Assembly (NCBI GenBank): GCA_014238335.1 | Contig: JABABI010000044.1 | Location: 11,639 to 63,470, forward strand | Length of the DNA stretch: 51,832 nt | Source: Fuerstiella sp. | GTDB taxonomy: Bacteria; Planctomycetota; Planctomycetia; Planctomycetales; Planctomycetaceae | Reading direction: 5' to 3' | Shown: one piece after another, positions 9,196 through 16,668 of the stretch | Position numbering within the stretch: position 1 is the first letter of the stretch | How the letters are laid out: each line of letters starts with the position of its first letter | The notes under the pieces: generated by a model | Told to the model about the DNA's origin: nothing | The model's database searches: none | What the model saw: only the letters and a program-made list of their open reading frames with translations | Translations under genes and position numbers: made by a program

Positions 9196-9357
9196 GGCAA
9201 GGTTCCGGTAGGGTAGGGGTCAAACAGACTAACTTTGACGCGGAGGGTCGCTTAGATGGGCATACACACGATAAGAAGGTACTTCCGCAGCACGTTTTCG
9301 TCAATTACTTCTGCCAAAACCGACTGGAAAAAGCCCCAACGTAGGCTGCGCAGCTTT

Positions 9358-9413
9358 GTAGGTCAGGACCTGTCCTGTCGATGACGGGCGCGCCAGGACA
9401 GGTCCGGGCCTAC
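9358..9413. repeat. Long hairpin repeat, 20-base arms
   Basis: GTAGGTCAGGACCTGTCCTG at 9358-9377 pairs with 9394-9413 (reverse complement GTAGGCCCGGACCTGTCCTG), 18 of 20 matching, around a 16-base GC-rich loop. It lies in the 266-base gap between the DUF1501 start and the 3' end of the truncated membrane-protein gene. The form is that of a dispersed intergenic palindrome; no second copy was found in this window. A bidirectional-terminator or REP-like role is possible. Confidence 0.75.
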
Positions 9414-9461
9414 GTAACTCCGTGCACGACTCAACGGATGACAGATACGATCCAGCTCTCA

Positions 9462-10640
9462 CTATCGCACAGCGGCACCGGAGTTCCCGAGCGTCAGCTC
9501 GATTCGGCGGGCGGGCCGTCCCGTCTTGGGAAAGGCCGGCCATGCGACGCGACCTTGCTGCAGATCGTTGCTGCGGTGGCGACGATGCTCGGGCAGGAAG
9601 CGTTCCGACTGCTGATCGTCGTAGATACTGCGACGACCCCACAGTTGTGCCAGACTGTCCTGATAAAGCAGACACCATTCCGCCGAACAGGCTTCCATCG
9701 TTCGGACGGAGTTCTTGCGTTCACACTCAATCAACACCAGATCAGGATTCTTGTACTCCAGTGCCTTTTTCGCATCGAAAGGGCCGGACGAGGCTTCTCG
9801 GTAACGAACGTGCTGCGGAAGATCGCCCAGAATGAAGTCGAAGTACATGTCGATGATCGGCTGCGGGTAACACGTGCGAAACCAGCCATCGAAAGCGATT
9901 CTCGATTCCGGACTGCTGTCGGCGAACACGGCCAGTGCATATTGAGCCCCGTTGAAAGTGACAAGGACGTTGCCCTCCAGCCGATTGTCCGCCATAAACG
10001 GCATCGCTGACACTGCATGGTAGTCTCTATTGACATTCAGCGTCGCCTGTCGCGGAAACTGAGCACAACTCAACACAACAAACAGCATCAATGCAACGGC
10101 GATACTGCCCATGCTGCGCTGACCATCTGGCGACGGATGTTGTTCGGCCGCCCTGTCTTCAAGCCAGCCAAACAGCTGCCGCACCACCGATTCGATGTGC
10201 GGGACGAGAACGAAACTGCCCATCATCGCCGCGAACGGCAGATGACCTTGGTGTTTGACGGCCTGCCATGACAACAGCGACATGACGATCAATCCTGGCC
10301 AGCGACGTGGTTCGACTGACTTCTTCAGACACAGGAAGGTGCCCAGAGCGAAACACCAGAACAGCAAACCATCCACTGAGAACAACGGGAGGGGTGCCCA
10401 TCCAGAAATTTCAGGCCGTGGACGCCCCAGCGAAGACAGCATCCACGTATGAAGTTCATAGCCGTAGGGATTCAACATACACGCCGCGACGGTAGCAGTG
10501 AACAGTAGCGCGTGATGACGAACTGTCGGCCACAGTCGACCATCACGACAAAGCCGCAATTCGAATCCATCCAGTCCCAGCCACGCCATCAGTATCGCCA
10601 CGCCGGCAAGGTAACCGCCGTGAGCGGGTGGACTGACAGT
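9462..10640 (-). pseudogene. 5'-truncated polytopic membrane protein gene
   Basis: The readable part begins at AHGGYLAGVAILMAWLGLDG (a membrane segment of the type seen as NxHGG in large multi-pass proteins), then LNPYGYELHTWMLSSLGRPRPEISGW, three or four further hydrophobic segments (about 10180-10560), and a soluble C-terminal part ending near LAQLWGRRSIYDDQQS. The pattern is that of planctomycete membrane proteins with many N-terminal transmembrane helices, but everything upstream of AHGG is absent: the frame remains open to 11009, yet that stretch is Cys/Arg-rich, non-hydrophobic, and lies antisense to a thioesterase remnant. No plausible start or ribosome site precedes AHGG. The 3' end runs into the REP-like repeat. 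I infer loss of the 5' half; a short expressed version cannot be excluded. Confidence 0.65.
9484..9523. repeat. REP-like repeat, copy A
   Basis: A 40-base unit sharing 32 of 40 positions with the copy at 40790-40829, including the exact block GAGCGTC then GCTCG and a terminal GGCCGTCCCG. It carries the small palindrome CGAGC/GCTCG. It overlaps the last coding bases of the membrane-protein remnant, so the final residues of that reading frame (about GRPARRIELTLG) are repeat-derived rather than conserved protein. Confidence 0.7.
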
Positions 10641-10763
10641 GTTTCGATTTCGCAACACCGAAAAGTCGGCTTGAGTTAGGACGGTAGCCGGCTCAAAAAC
10701 GTAAATTTTGTATGCGTTTTTCGACGCGAGACCTGAGATCTCGGATTTTCTGGACGAAGACGA
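10641..10763. other. Scar-like AT-richer segment between two broken genes
   Basis: 123 bases that fit neither neighbour. It holds the inverted repeat AAAAACG/CGTTTTT (10695-10701 and 10715-10721, 13-base loop) and a smaller one, CGAGA/TCTCG (10727-10743). It marks where the coding homology of the membrane-protein gene stops and where the thioesterase remnant begins. It may be a deletion junction or the relic of a small element. Confidence 0.4.
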
Positions 10764-11200
10764 ATGACAAACGAGTCCCTTGAAGCTTACACCCACCGTC
10801 AGATTCCCATCACAGCCGCAAGGGGTGTCCCGGTCATTGAAGCAACGGCAGATGGTGTTGAATTGTCCGCTCCACTGGCACCAATCATCGGGAAACGGTC
10901 TTCGGTGGAAGCGCAGCCGCTGCCGCGACTCTGGCAGCATAGACCCTGGTCCTGCTGCGCATGCGAAACGAAAACCCGACAGGCAAACTGGTGATTTCAC
11001 GCAATTCAATGCTGTATCAGAAGCCCATCATCGCTGACTTCACGGCCGCTGCGGGTGCTGACGAACCGAATACCTGGGATAAATTCGTCGATGGAATGAC
11101 GCGCAAGGGGCGGGGTCGCCTGCAGGCCAAATCGCGTCTGTTGCTGAATGACGATCAGGTCGCTGAGGTTGAAGGACAATTTGTCGCGCTCAATCATTGA
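10764..11200 (+). pseudogene. Decayed YiiD-type thioesterase (hot-dog fold)
   Basis: Two reading frames together give one thioesterase of about 145 residues. Frame one (from ATG 10764) reads MTNESLEAYTHRQIPITAA, GVPVIEATADGVELSAPLAP; near 10890-10895 homology shifts to another frame, TVFGGSAAAATLAA, then an in-frame TAG at 10940-10942 where a tryptophan (TGG) is expected, then TLVLLRMRNENPTGKLVIS through FVDGMTRKGRGRLQAKSRL to FVALNH and a stop at 11200. The layout (LEAYLHxHIP, SAPLxPN, FGGS, then RGxGR) matches the putative thioesterase domain found at the YiiD C-terminus. Two independent lesions, an apparent 1-base deletion and a nonsense codon, argue for a true pseudogene rather than a single sequencing error. 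Confidence 0.8.
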
Positions 11201-11574
11201 CCATCGCTGAATTCAATGGTCCAGGCGACTGGCGCATTAACGACCCTTGACAGCGTTGAAGCTCCGCCTGTTAATTGCGTTTTTCAGCCGCGAATTCTGC
11301 CGGTCCGCACGTAATTAATCTTCCTGGCACCTGAGGTTTCATTCTGGTGGAATACGTGCCGATAAATCTGACTGGGGCGGTTTTGAAGATTCTGTCAGTT
11401 ACAGACGCCCACGCTGCGCCATCCACCAGCATAGGCGCAGCGTCGAGAAAATGCTGGCCTCCCGATATCAGAGCATTGTTCGCTGAGACCTGACGAATTC
11501 ACGTCACGGTGAACCTGGGTGCAATTCCTGATTCGGGCTCCGAAATTGGGCCAAACATCAGAACAGACATCGTC
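11201..11574. other. Intergenic region before the histidine kinase
   Basis: No gene seen. A perfect 9-bp inverted repeat CGCTGCGCC/GGCGCAGCG lies at 11412-11442 with a 13-base loop. It is not followed by a T-run, so a terminator is doubtful; it could be a leader structure for the kinase gene, whose coding region starts 133 bases downstream. Confidence 0.4.
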
Positions 11575-12357
11575 ATGACTGATCAGGAAAAGATTCAACA
11601 GCTGGAACAGCAACTTCAAATGCTGGATCAGCAGCTGATGCAGACGCAGAAGCTGAGTTCTGTGGGCGCTTTGGCAAGCAGCATCACACACGAATTCAAC
11701 AATATTCTCACGACGGTAATCAACTACGCGAAGATGGGCGTTCGGCACAAAGACGCGAAGACTCGAGACAAGGCGTTCGACAGAATCCTGTCCGCAGGAC
11801 AGCGAGCGACAAAAATTACGACCGGCATGCTGGCATACGCTCGCAATACGAGTGATCGTTTTGAACCGTGCGAGTTAAACAAGCTGCTGTCTGACGTAAT
11901 GGTCCTTGTGCAGAAGGACCTTCAGATGCACCGGATCGGAGTAGACGAAAACATTCAACCGGGCGTATGGGCACTCGTGAACAGCAGTCAGATTCAGCAA
12001 ATTCTGATGAACCTGATTGTCAACGCCCGCCAGTCAATGGACGAAGGCGGTCGTCTGCGTTTGGCCATTCGCGACAATCCGGAAGACGGCTGGGCAGAGG
12101 TATCGGTCGGGGACAGCGGCTGCGGGATTCCCAACGAACAGCTGCAAAAGATTTTCGATCCGTTCTTTACAACAAAGAAAACAGACGCCCGTGGCCAGGG
12201 CGGCACAGGCATCGGACTATCGTTGTGCCGCAGGATTATTGAAGCCCACAAAGGCCGTATTCGCGTGGAAAGCGAAGTGGGCAAGGGCACGACATTCACG
12301 CTCAAGCTGCCTCGCTCAGAATCTCCGGCTGGGCTGATTGATACGTCGGCGGCATGA
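11575..12357 (+). CDS. Short soluble sensor histidine kinase without sensor domain
   Basis: 260 residues with all catalytic boxes of the NtrB-like class: H-box SSITHEFNNIL with phospho-acceptor His39, N-box LMNLIVNARQSM, G1 VGDSGCGIP, F-box FDPFFTTK and G2 GGTGIGLSLC, ending GKGTTFTLKLP. Ahead of the H-box there is only a Gln-rich coiled coil (residues 3-27, LEQQLQMLDQQLMQTQKL) and no transmembrane or PAS segment, so input must come from a partner protein or the coiled coil. ATG at 11575 chosen because the coiled coil starts there; an in-frame ATG 66 bases upstream exists. No response regulator is adjacent, so it is an orphan. Confidence 0.9.
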   Translation: MTDQEKIQQLEQQLQMLDQQLMQTQKLSSVGALASSITHEFNNILTTVINYAKMGVRHKDAKTRDKAFDRILSAGQRATKITTGMLAYARNTSDRFEPCELNKLLSDVMVLVQKDLQMHRIGVDENIQPGVWALVNSSQIQQILMNLIVNARQSMDEGGRLRLAIRDNPEDGWAEVSVGDSGCGIPNEQLQKIFDPFFTTKKTDARGQGGTGIGLSLCRRIIEAHKGRIRVESEVGKGTTFTLKLPRSESPAGLIDTSAA

Positions 12358-12429
12358 CCTTCCGGTTTCGGAACAGGCCTGTGCGTCCGTTACGACGTTG
12401 CTCAGCGGCTTAGAGAAGAAGACCCAAAG

Positions 12430-12464
12430 CCCCGGTCCTACCCAGAAGGCCGGGACTCTTTTTT
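12430..12464 (+). terminator. Rho-independent terminator of the histidine kinase gene
   Basis: A stem of CCCGG(T)CCT against AGGCCGGG with one bulged base, loop ACCCAGA-like, followed by a run of six T. It begins about 70 bases after the kinase stop codon and just before the convergent epimerase gene. Confidence 0.7.
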
Positions 12465-12471
12465 ATGTCTT

Positions 12472-13608
12472 TCAATTGCCTGCCGCACCTTTGGCGATAC
12501 CGAACAGCAGCATCGTTGATGTCTTGTATTCGTCACCGGGTTTAAGAATAGTCGTCGGAAAAGTCTTCTGATTCACCGAATCGGGGTAGTGCTGTGTTTC
12601 CAGACAGACCGCACTGCGGTGAGCGTAGGTTTTGCCGTCTTTGCCCTTCTGACCTTTCAGGAAATTACCGGAATAGAACTGAATGCCAGGTTCCTGGGTC
12701 AGGATCCGCAGGGTTCGGCCGGATTCCTTATGTCGCAGGGCCGCAGCAAAATTGTAGTTTTTGTCATCCGGTTTGGGGTTCAGCACAAAGTTGTGATCAT
12801 ATCCGAGTGCTGCTGTGTCGGTCAGTTTTTCAATGCGTGCGCCAATCCGTTTTTGTTTGGTGAAATCCAGTGGGGTACCGGCAACGGCCACGATTTTTCC
12901 AGTCGGAATCAGCGTGTCGTCAGTGGGAGTGTACCTGTCGGCGTTGAGCTGCAGAACGTGGTCCAGGACAGTTTCGCTTCCGGCACCGCCGAGATTGAAA
13001 TAAGCGTGGTTCGTCAGGTTGATCGGCGTCGCCGCATCGGTTGTCGCCTTATACGTAATATTGATACGGTTAGCGTCTTTGGGCACGAAGAACGACACCA
13101 GAGCCCGGACCGTGCCCGGATATCCTTCTTCGCCGTCGGGACTCTTGTACCGGAACCGGACTCCGTGTCCGCTGTCATTGCTATACGGCTGAGCTTTCCA
13201 CACAACCTTGTCCAGACTTCGTCCCGCACCACCGTGCAGATGATTAGGCTCGTTGTTGATGGCCAGGGAATAATCTTTCCCGTCCAGCGAAAACTTACCG
13301 TTGGCAATACGGTTACAAACGCGGCCGGTCGTGCAGCCGAAATACTGGTTGTCTTCCGATTCATAACCAGCCACATCGTCCCAGCCCAGAATCACATCCT
13401 CGGACTTTCCATCTTTGTCGGGGACATGAATCTGTACCAGTGTCGCACCTCGAGTCATCACCTTCGCAACCAGACCTGTGTCACTCCTAAGCGTGTAAAG
13501 TTCAACAGCTTCACCGTCTTTGGTCTTGCCGAAATCAATCATTGCAGGTTCATCAGCCATAGCAGAATCACAAACAATCAGAGTCAAAAGGAGGCACATT
13601 CGAATCAT
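12472..13608 (-). CDS. galM: Secreted aldose 1-epimerase
   Basis: Interconverts alpha and beta anomers of aldoses. 378 residues, normal for the family plus a signal peptide (MIRMCLLLTLIVCDSAMA). Seen: RGATLVQIHVPD, GRVCNRIANGKF, the catalytic His in NHLHGG (His125), NLTNHAYFNL with His201, and the general-base glutamate in CLETQHYPDS (Glu337). The signal peptide places it outside the cytoplasm, fitting extracellular sugar use rather than the Leloir pathway. It follows the S4/ElaA pair on the same strand after 139 bases. The symbol is by family; substrate preference is unknown. Confidence 0.93.
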   Translation of the reverse strand: MIRMCLLLTLIVCDSAMADEPAMIDFGKTKDGEAVELYTLRSDTGLVAKVMTRGATLVQIHVPDKDGKSEDVILGWDDVAGYESEDNQYFGCTTGRVCNRIANGKFSLDGKDYSLAINNEPNHLHGGAGRSLDKVVWKAQPYSNDSGHGVRFRYKSPDGEEGYPGTVRALVSFFVPKDANRINITYKATTDAATPINLTNHAYFNLGGAGSETVLDHVLQLNADRYTPTDDTLIPTGKIVAVAGTPLDFTKQKRIGARIEKLTDTAALGYDHNFVLNPKPDDKNYNFAAALRHKESGRTLRILTQEPGIQFYSGNFLKGQKGKDGKTYAHRSAVCLETQHYPDSVNQKTFPTTILKPGDEYKTSTMLLFGIAKGAAGN

Positions 13609-13747
13609 TGAGTCACAACCTGAAAAAGGAGGCCGGTGCTGAAGGAACAGACTGGTGTGTCAGTGTACCGGATTCCTGATCGTAACGTCTCCGACGACCG
13701 AACACAGCCAGTTGCGGGCAAAAAAAACGACGGTTAGGCCCTCGCAC

Positions 13748-14233
13748 CTATCCGCGACGAAGCATTTCGACGTGGGGAATCCCGTCAATGGGATGCTCGG
13801 GAGTGTCCGTCACAAAACCATAGGCCGAGTAGAACGGCTGCAGGTGAATCTGCGCAGAGACACGGACCGCCATGCCAGCGAAGCGGTCACGACAGAAATC
13901 AATACTTTGCCGCATGAGTTCATGGCCAAAACCACAGCCGCGACTGTCAGCGCACGTCACAACGCGTCCAATCGACGGTTCCTCAAAGCGTTTTCCGGGC
14001 GGTAACACTCGAAGATATGCCCGCAGAGCGTGATTTGCCGAATCCGTCCCACAAAGATGAAAGGCGGCCTGATCATGATTGTCGATATCGTCGTACGCGC
14101 ACTGCTGTTCGATGATGAAACTCTGCTGTCGCAAGTGCAGGATCTGATACAGCTGATCGCTGCTCAATTCGGAAAATACGTGCCACGCCCAGTCCAGCTT
14201 CGGCGGCGGTACCTGTGGCCTCTGTTCATTCAT
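13748..14233 (-). CDS. elaA: ElaA-like GNAT acetyltransferase
   Basis: 161 residues. The start WAWHVFSELSSDQLYQILHLRQQSFIIEQ is the ElaA signature (F-x-E-L-x-x-x-x-L-Y-x-L-L-x-L-R), followed by a GNAT core: IGRVVTCADSRGCGFGHELM (acetyl-CoA loop), SAQIHLQPFYSAYGF near the C-terminus. It transfers acetyl from acetyl-CoA; the acceptor is not known. ATG at 14233 is chosen because it overlaps the end of the upstream S4 gene by 8 bases, a typical translational-coupling arrangement; an ATG 30 bases upstream is also in frame. Confidence 0.88.
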   Translation of the reverse strand: MNEQRPQVPPPKLDWAWHVFSELSSDQLYQILHLRQQSFIIEQQCAYDDIDNHDQAAFHLCGTDSANHALRAYLRVLPPGKRFEEPSIGRVVTCADSRGCGFGHELMRQSIDFCRDRFAGMAVRVSAQIHLQPFYSAYGFVTDTPEHPIDGIPHVEMLRRG

Positions 14234-14456
14234 CGTCCGTTGTTTCAATGACGTAGTCTTCACCGCTGAAGGTCACCACATCTCCGTGTATCAGCTTGCG
14301 GCCACGTCGAGTTTCCGGGTCACCGTTCACCAGGACGACACCGGATCGAATCACGTGCTTGGCTTCGCCACCAGAGGCGACAAGGTCGGCCAGCTTGAGA
14401 AACTGATCCAGTGGAATTTTTTCTTCGCCATCGTTCGGCTGCTCTGCCTCGGACAT
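14226..14456 (-). CDS. Small S4-domain RNA-binding protein
   Basis: 76 residues, almost all one S4 domain: IPLDQFLKLADLVASGGEAK, VLVNGDPETRRGRKLIHGD, DYVIETTDD. This is the YbcJ/YaaA-like family of short S4 proteins, which bind structured RNA or ribosomal complexes. ATG at 14456 was chosen because the domain begins soon after; a longer reading frame exists upstream to 14540 but is Cys-rich and unconserved. Its stop overlaps the start of the ElaA-like gene, so the two are very likely translated together. The RNA target is not known. Confidence 0.88.
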   Translation of the reverse strand: MSEAEQPNDGEEKIPLDQFLKLADLVASGGEAKHVIRSGVVLVNGDPETRRGRKLIHGDVVTFSGEDYVIETTDDE

Positions 14457-14608
14457 TGCGGCACGTCTTTCACTGAAAAAACATGTTGAATCGAATGCAG
14501 CCGTGGCAGAGTGACAAATACACAATGGAGGACATGCCAATGACCGCTCGGGCCGGTATATTCTGTCACCGAACGATTCATCACGCTTAAGGTTAACGAG
14601 TTTATTTC

Positions 14609-15544
14609 ATGGAAATCAGGAATCTGTATTTTGCCGCAGCTGTCAGCCTGTGCGGCGTCACATTCGGACAGGCTTTACATCCGACCGGCGATGCCGTCAT
14701 TCGCGCTTCGTATGCCGGTTCAGAAATCGTGATTACGACGACATCGCGTCTTGCCGGAGCCATCGATTCTCTGACATGGGCTGGTCAGGAATTCATCGAC
14801 AGTCATGATCATGGGCGGCAACTCCAGTCTGCATCAAACTTCGACGCCGGGTCGCAGATGATTGGAGAGACATTTAACCCGACGGAGGCGGGTTCACGAT
14901 TTGACGGTGCCGGTCCAGCATCAACCAGTCGTCTGTTGCACCTGATCGCTGAGGGCAACATGCTGCAAACGACCAGTCAGATGGCATTTTGGCTGCGCCC
15001 CGGAGAAAAATCGGCCGGGAACCCTGCAAAAAACACGTCGGAACTTTCGAATCACTTGCTGACAAAACGAGTGACAATCGGCTACCGCGACATGCCGAAT
15101 GTGCTGCAGTACGACGTAACCTTCGGTCTGCCCGTGGACGAATCTCACCGTTATGCACAGTTTGAAGCAGTGACCGGATACATGCCCCAGGAATTCAGCC
15201 GCTTCTACACATTCAATCCGGAGCAAGGAAAAGCCGAACCGCTGTCTGATGGTCCGGGTGAACAATCCAGGCCCGTTATTCTGTCTACTCAATCGGGTTT
15301 ACACGCGATGGGCATCTATTCGCCACAACAGCCATCACCAGGCTTCCCGCAAGCCGGATACGGTCGATGGCGATTTGTTCACCGAAAGGTTGTCAAATGG
15401 AACTGCGTTTTCCGAGTGCGCAACAGCGACGGAGTTGAACCGGGAAATTATTCGTTTCGCTGTCTGGTTATTGTTGGAAGACTCGATGCTGTGGTCGCCG
15501 GCATGCTGAAACTGCAAAAGGAAGCCCGATGGCGAGCACGCTGA
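14609..15544 (+). CDS. Conserved secreted protein of unknown function
   Basis: 311 residues with a signal peptide (MEIRNLYFAAAVSLCGVTFG). The mature part is beta-rich, with SLTWAGQEFIDSHDHGRQLQSA (trimmed: AGQEFIDSHDHGRQLQ) near residues 57-72, a phrase that recalls mutarotase-like carbohydrate-binding proteins, and GRWRFVHRKVVKWNCVFR near the C-terminus. No catalytic motif is identified. TATATT at 14557-14562 may be a -10 element. It is divergent from the S4/ElaA operon. The galactose-mutarotase-like fold is a guess. Confidence 0.6.
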   Translation: MEIRNLYFAAAVSLCGVTFGQALHPTGDAVIRASYAGSEIVITTTSRLAGAIDSLTWAGQEFIDSHDHGRQLQSASNFDAGSQMIGETFNPTEAGSRFDGAGPASTSRLLHLIAEGNMLQTTSQMAFWLRPGEKSAGNPAKNTSELSNHLLTKRVTIGYRDMPNVLQYDVTFGLPVDESHRYAQFEAVTGYMPQEFSRFYTFNPEQGKAEPLSDGPGEQSRPVILSTQSGLHAMGIYSPQQPSPGFPQAGYGRWRFVHRKVVKWNCVFRVRNSDGVEPGNYSFRCLVIVGRLDAVVAGMLKLQKEARWRAR

Positions 15545-15666
15545 AAGTCGCGTCATCACCGGTAGCGATGCTTTGGCATGCCGGGCACGACTTCATGGCG
15601 GTTGTGCCGTCGTGTTTGTAAATTGTTTCAGATGTCAGAGTTCTCACCACATGTCGGATTTGTTTC

Positions 15667-16650
15667 ATGAACAGGATAATTGCGCGCCACGCCCTGGTCC
15701 TTGCCTTTGCAGCCGTCGTCATCGCCGGATGCAGCGACGCACCGGCCCCGTCTTCAGGTTCTGCACCGGATGCGACACCTTTCGCATCCATTCCGCGAAT
15801 CGCGCTGGTGATGAAATCGCTGGCGAATGAATTCTTTTCCACCATGGCTCAGGGGGCGGAAACCCATCAGGCCGCCAACACGGAAAAGTACGAACTGATC
15901 GTCAACGGTATCAAGGACGAAACCGACCTGAGCGGCCAGGTGTCCCTTGTCGAACAAATGATCGCTCTGCAGGTGGATGCCATCGTGATTGCTCCGGCTG
16001 ATTCGAAGGCTCTGATTCCCGTGCTGCAACGAGCCCGCGAAACGGGGATCGTTGTCATCAACATCGACAACAAGCTGGACGCAGAGGTTTTGTCAGCCAG
16101 CGGAATATCAATTCCGTTCGTTGGTCCGGACAACAGGGCGGGAGCTCGCAAAGTCGGCGATCAGCTGGCGTCGACGTTGCATGCTGGCGACAAAGTGGCC
16201 GTCCTCGAGGGCCTGCAGACATCATTCAACGGGCAGCAGCGAAAACTCGGTTTCGAAGAAGCCATGAAAGCCGCCAGTATCAGCATCGTGGATTCGCAGT
16301 CAGCAAAATGGGAGATGAGTCTGGCCAATCAAACAGCATCAGGCATGCTGACTGCCCAGCCTGAATTGAACGCTGTTCTGGCCTGTAACGACAGCATGGC
16401 ACTCGGGGCATTGGCTGCGGTGAAGGCGGCAGGTCGACTCGCAACTGTCAGGATCGTCGGTTTCGACAACATATCTGCCGTTCAACAGGCGATCCGCGAC
16501 GGAGAAATCCTTGCCACCGCCGATCAGCACGGCGACCAGTTAGCCGTCTTCGGCATTGAATATGCGCTGGAGGTCATCGCCTCCGGCAGCGCGCCAAACG
16601 ACAGGGAAACTCCGGTGGATCTGGTCACCGCAGACACTCTGGCAAAGTGA
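15667..16650 (+). CDS. Sugar-binding lipoprotein (periplasmic binding protein, ribose/RbsB-like)
   Basis: 327 residues. A lipobox VVIAGC (Cys21) marks a lipoprotein. The mature part is a type I periplasmic binding protein: IALVMKSLANEFF, VEQMIALQVDAIVIAPADS, VINIDNKLD, FVGPDNRAGARKVGDQLA, LEGLQTSFNGQQRKLGF, ACNDSMALGALAAV, IVGFDNISAVQQAI. Length and motif order match RbsB-type proteins that feed sugar ABC transporters or sugar-responsive sensors. No permease or ATPase gene is nearby, so the partner is elsewhere or the protein is a receptor. The ligand is inferred to be a pentose or hexose. Confidence 0.9.
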   Translation: MNRIIARHALVLAFAAVVIAGCSDAPAPSSGSAPDATPFASIPRIALVMKSLANEFFSTMAQGAETHQAANTEKYELIVNGIKDETDLSGQVSLVEQMIALQVDAIVIAPADSKALIPVLQRARETGIVVINIDNKLDAEVLSASGISIPFVGPDNRAGARKVGDQLASTLHAGDKVAVLEGLQTSFNGQQRKLGFEEAMKAASISIVDSQSAKWEMSLANQTASGMLTAQPELNAVLACNDSMALGALAAVKAAGRLATVRIVGFDNISAVQQAIRDGEILATADQHGDQLAVFGIEYALEVIASGSAPNDRETPVDLVTADTLAK

Positions 16651-16668
16651 ACCCACGTCGTTTCTCAG

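Noticed and set aside
12589..13611. Plus-strand open frame of 340 residues
   Set aside because: Antisense shadow of the aldose epimerase; no recognisable protein motifs, and the minus-strand product has all three active-site residues.
15545..15640. Minus-strand frame with CPAC and a TAMKSCPACQS phrase
   Set aside because: Only one CxxC, no conserved context, and overlaps the ends of two clear genes.
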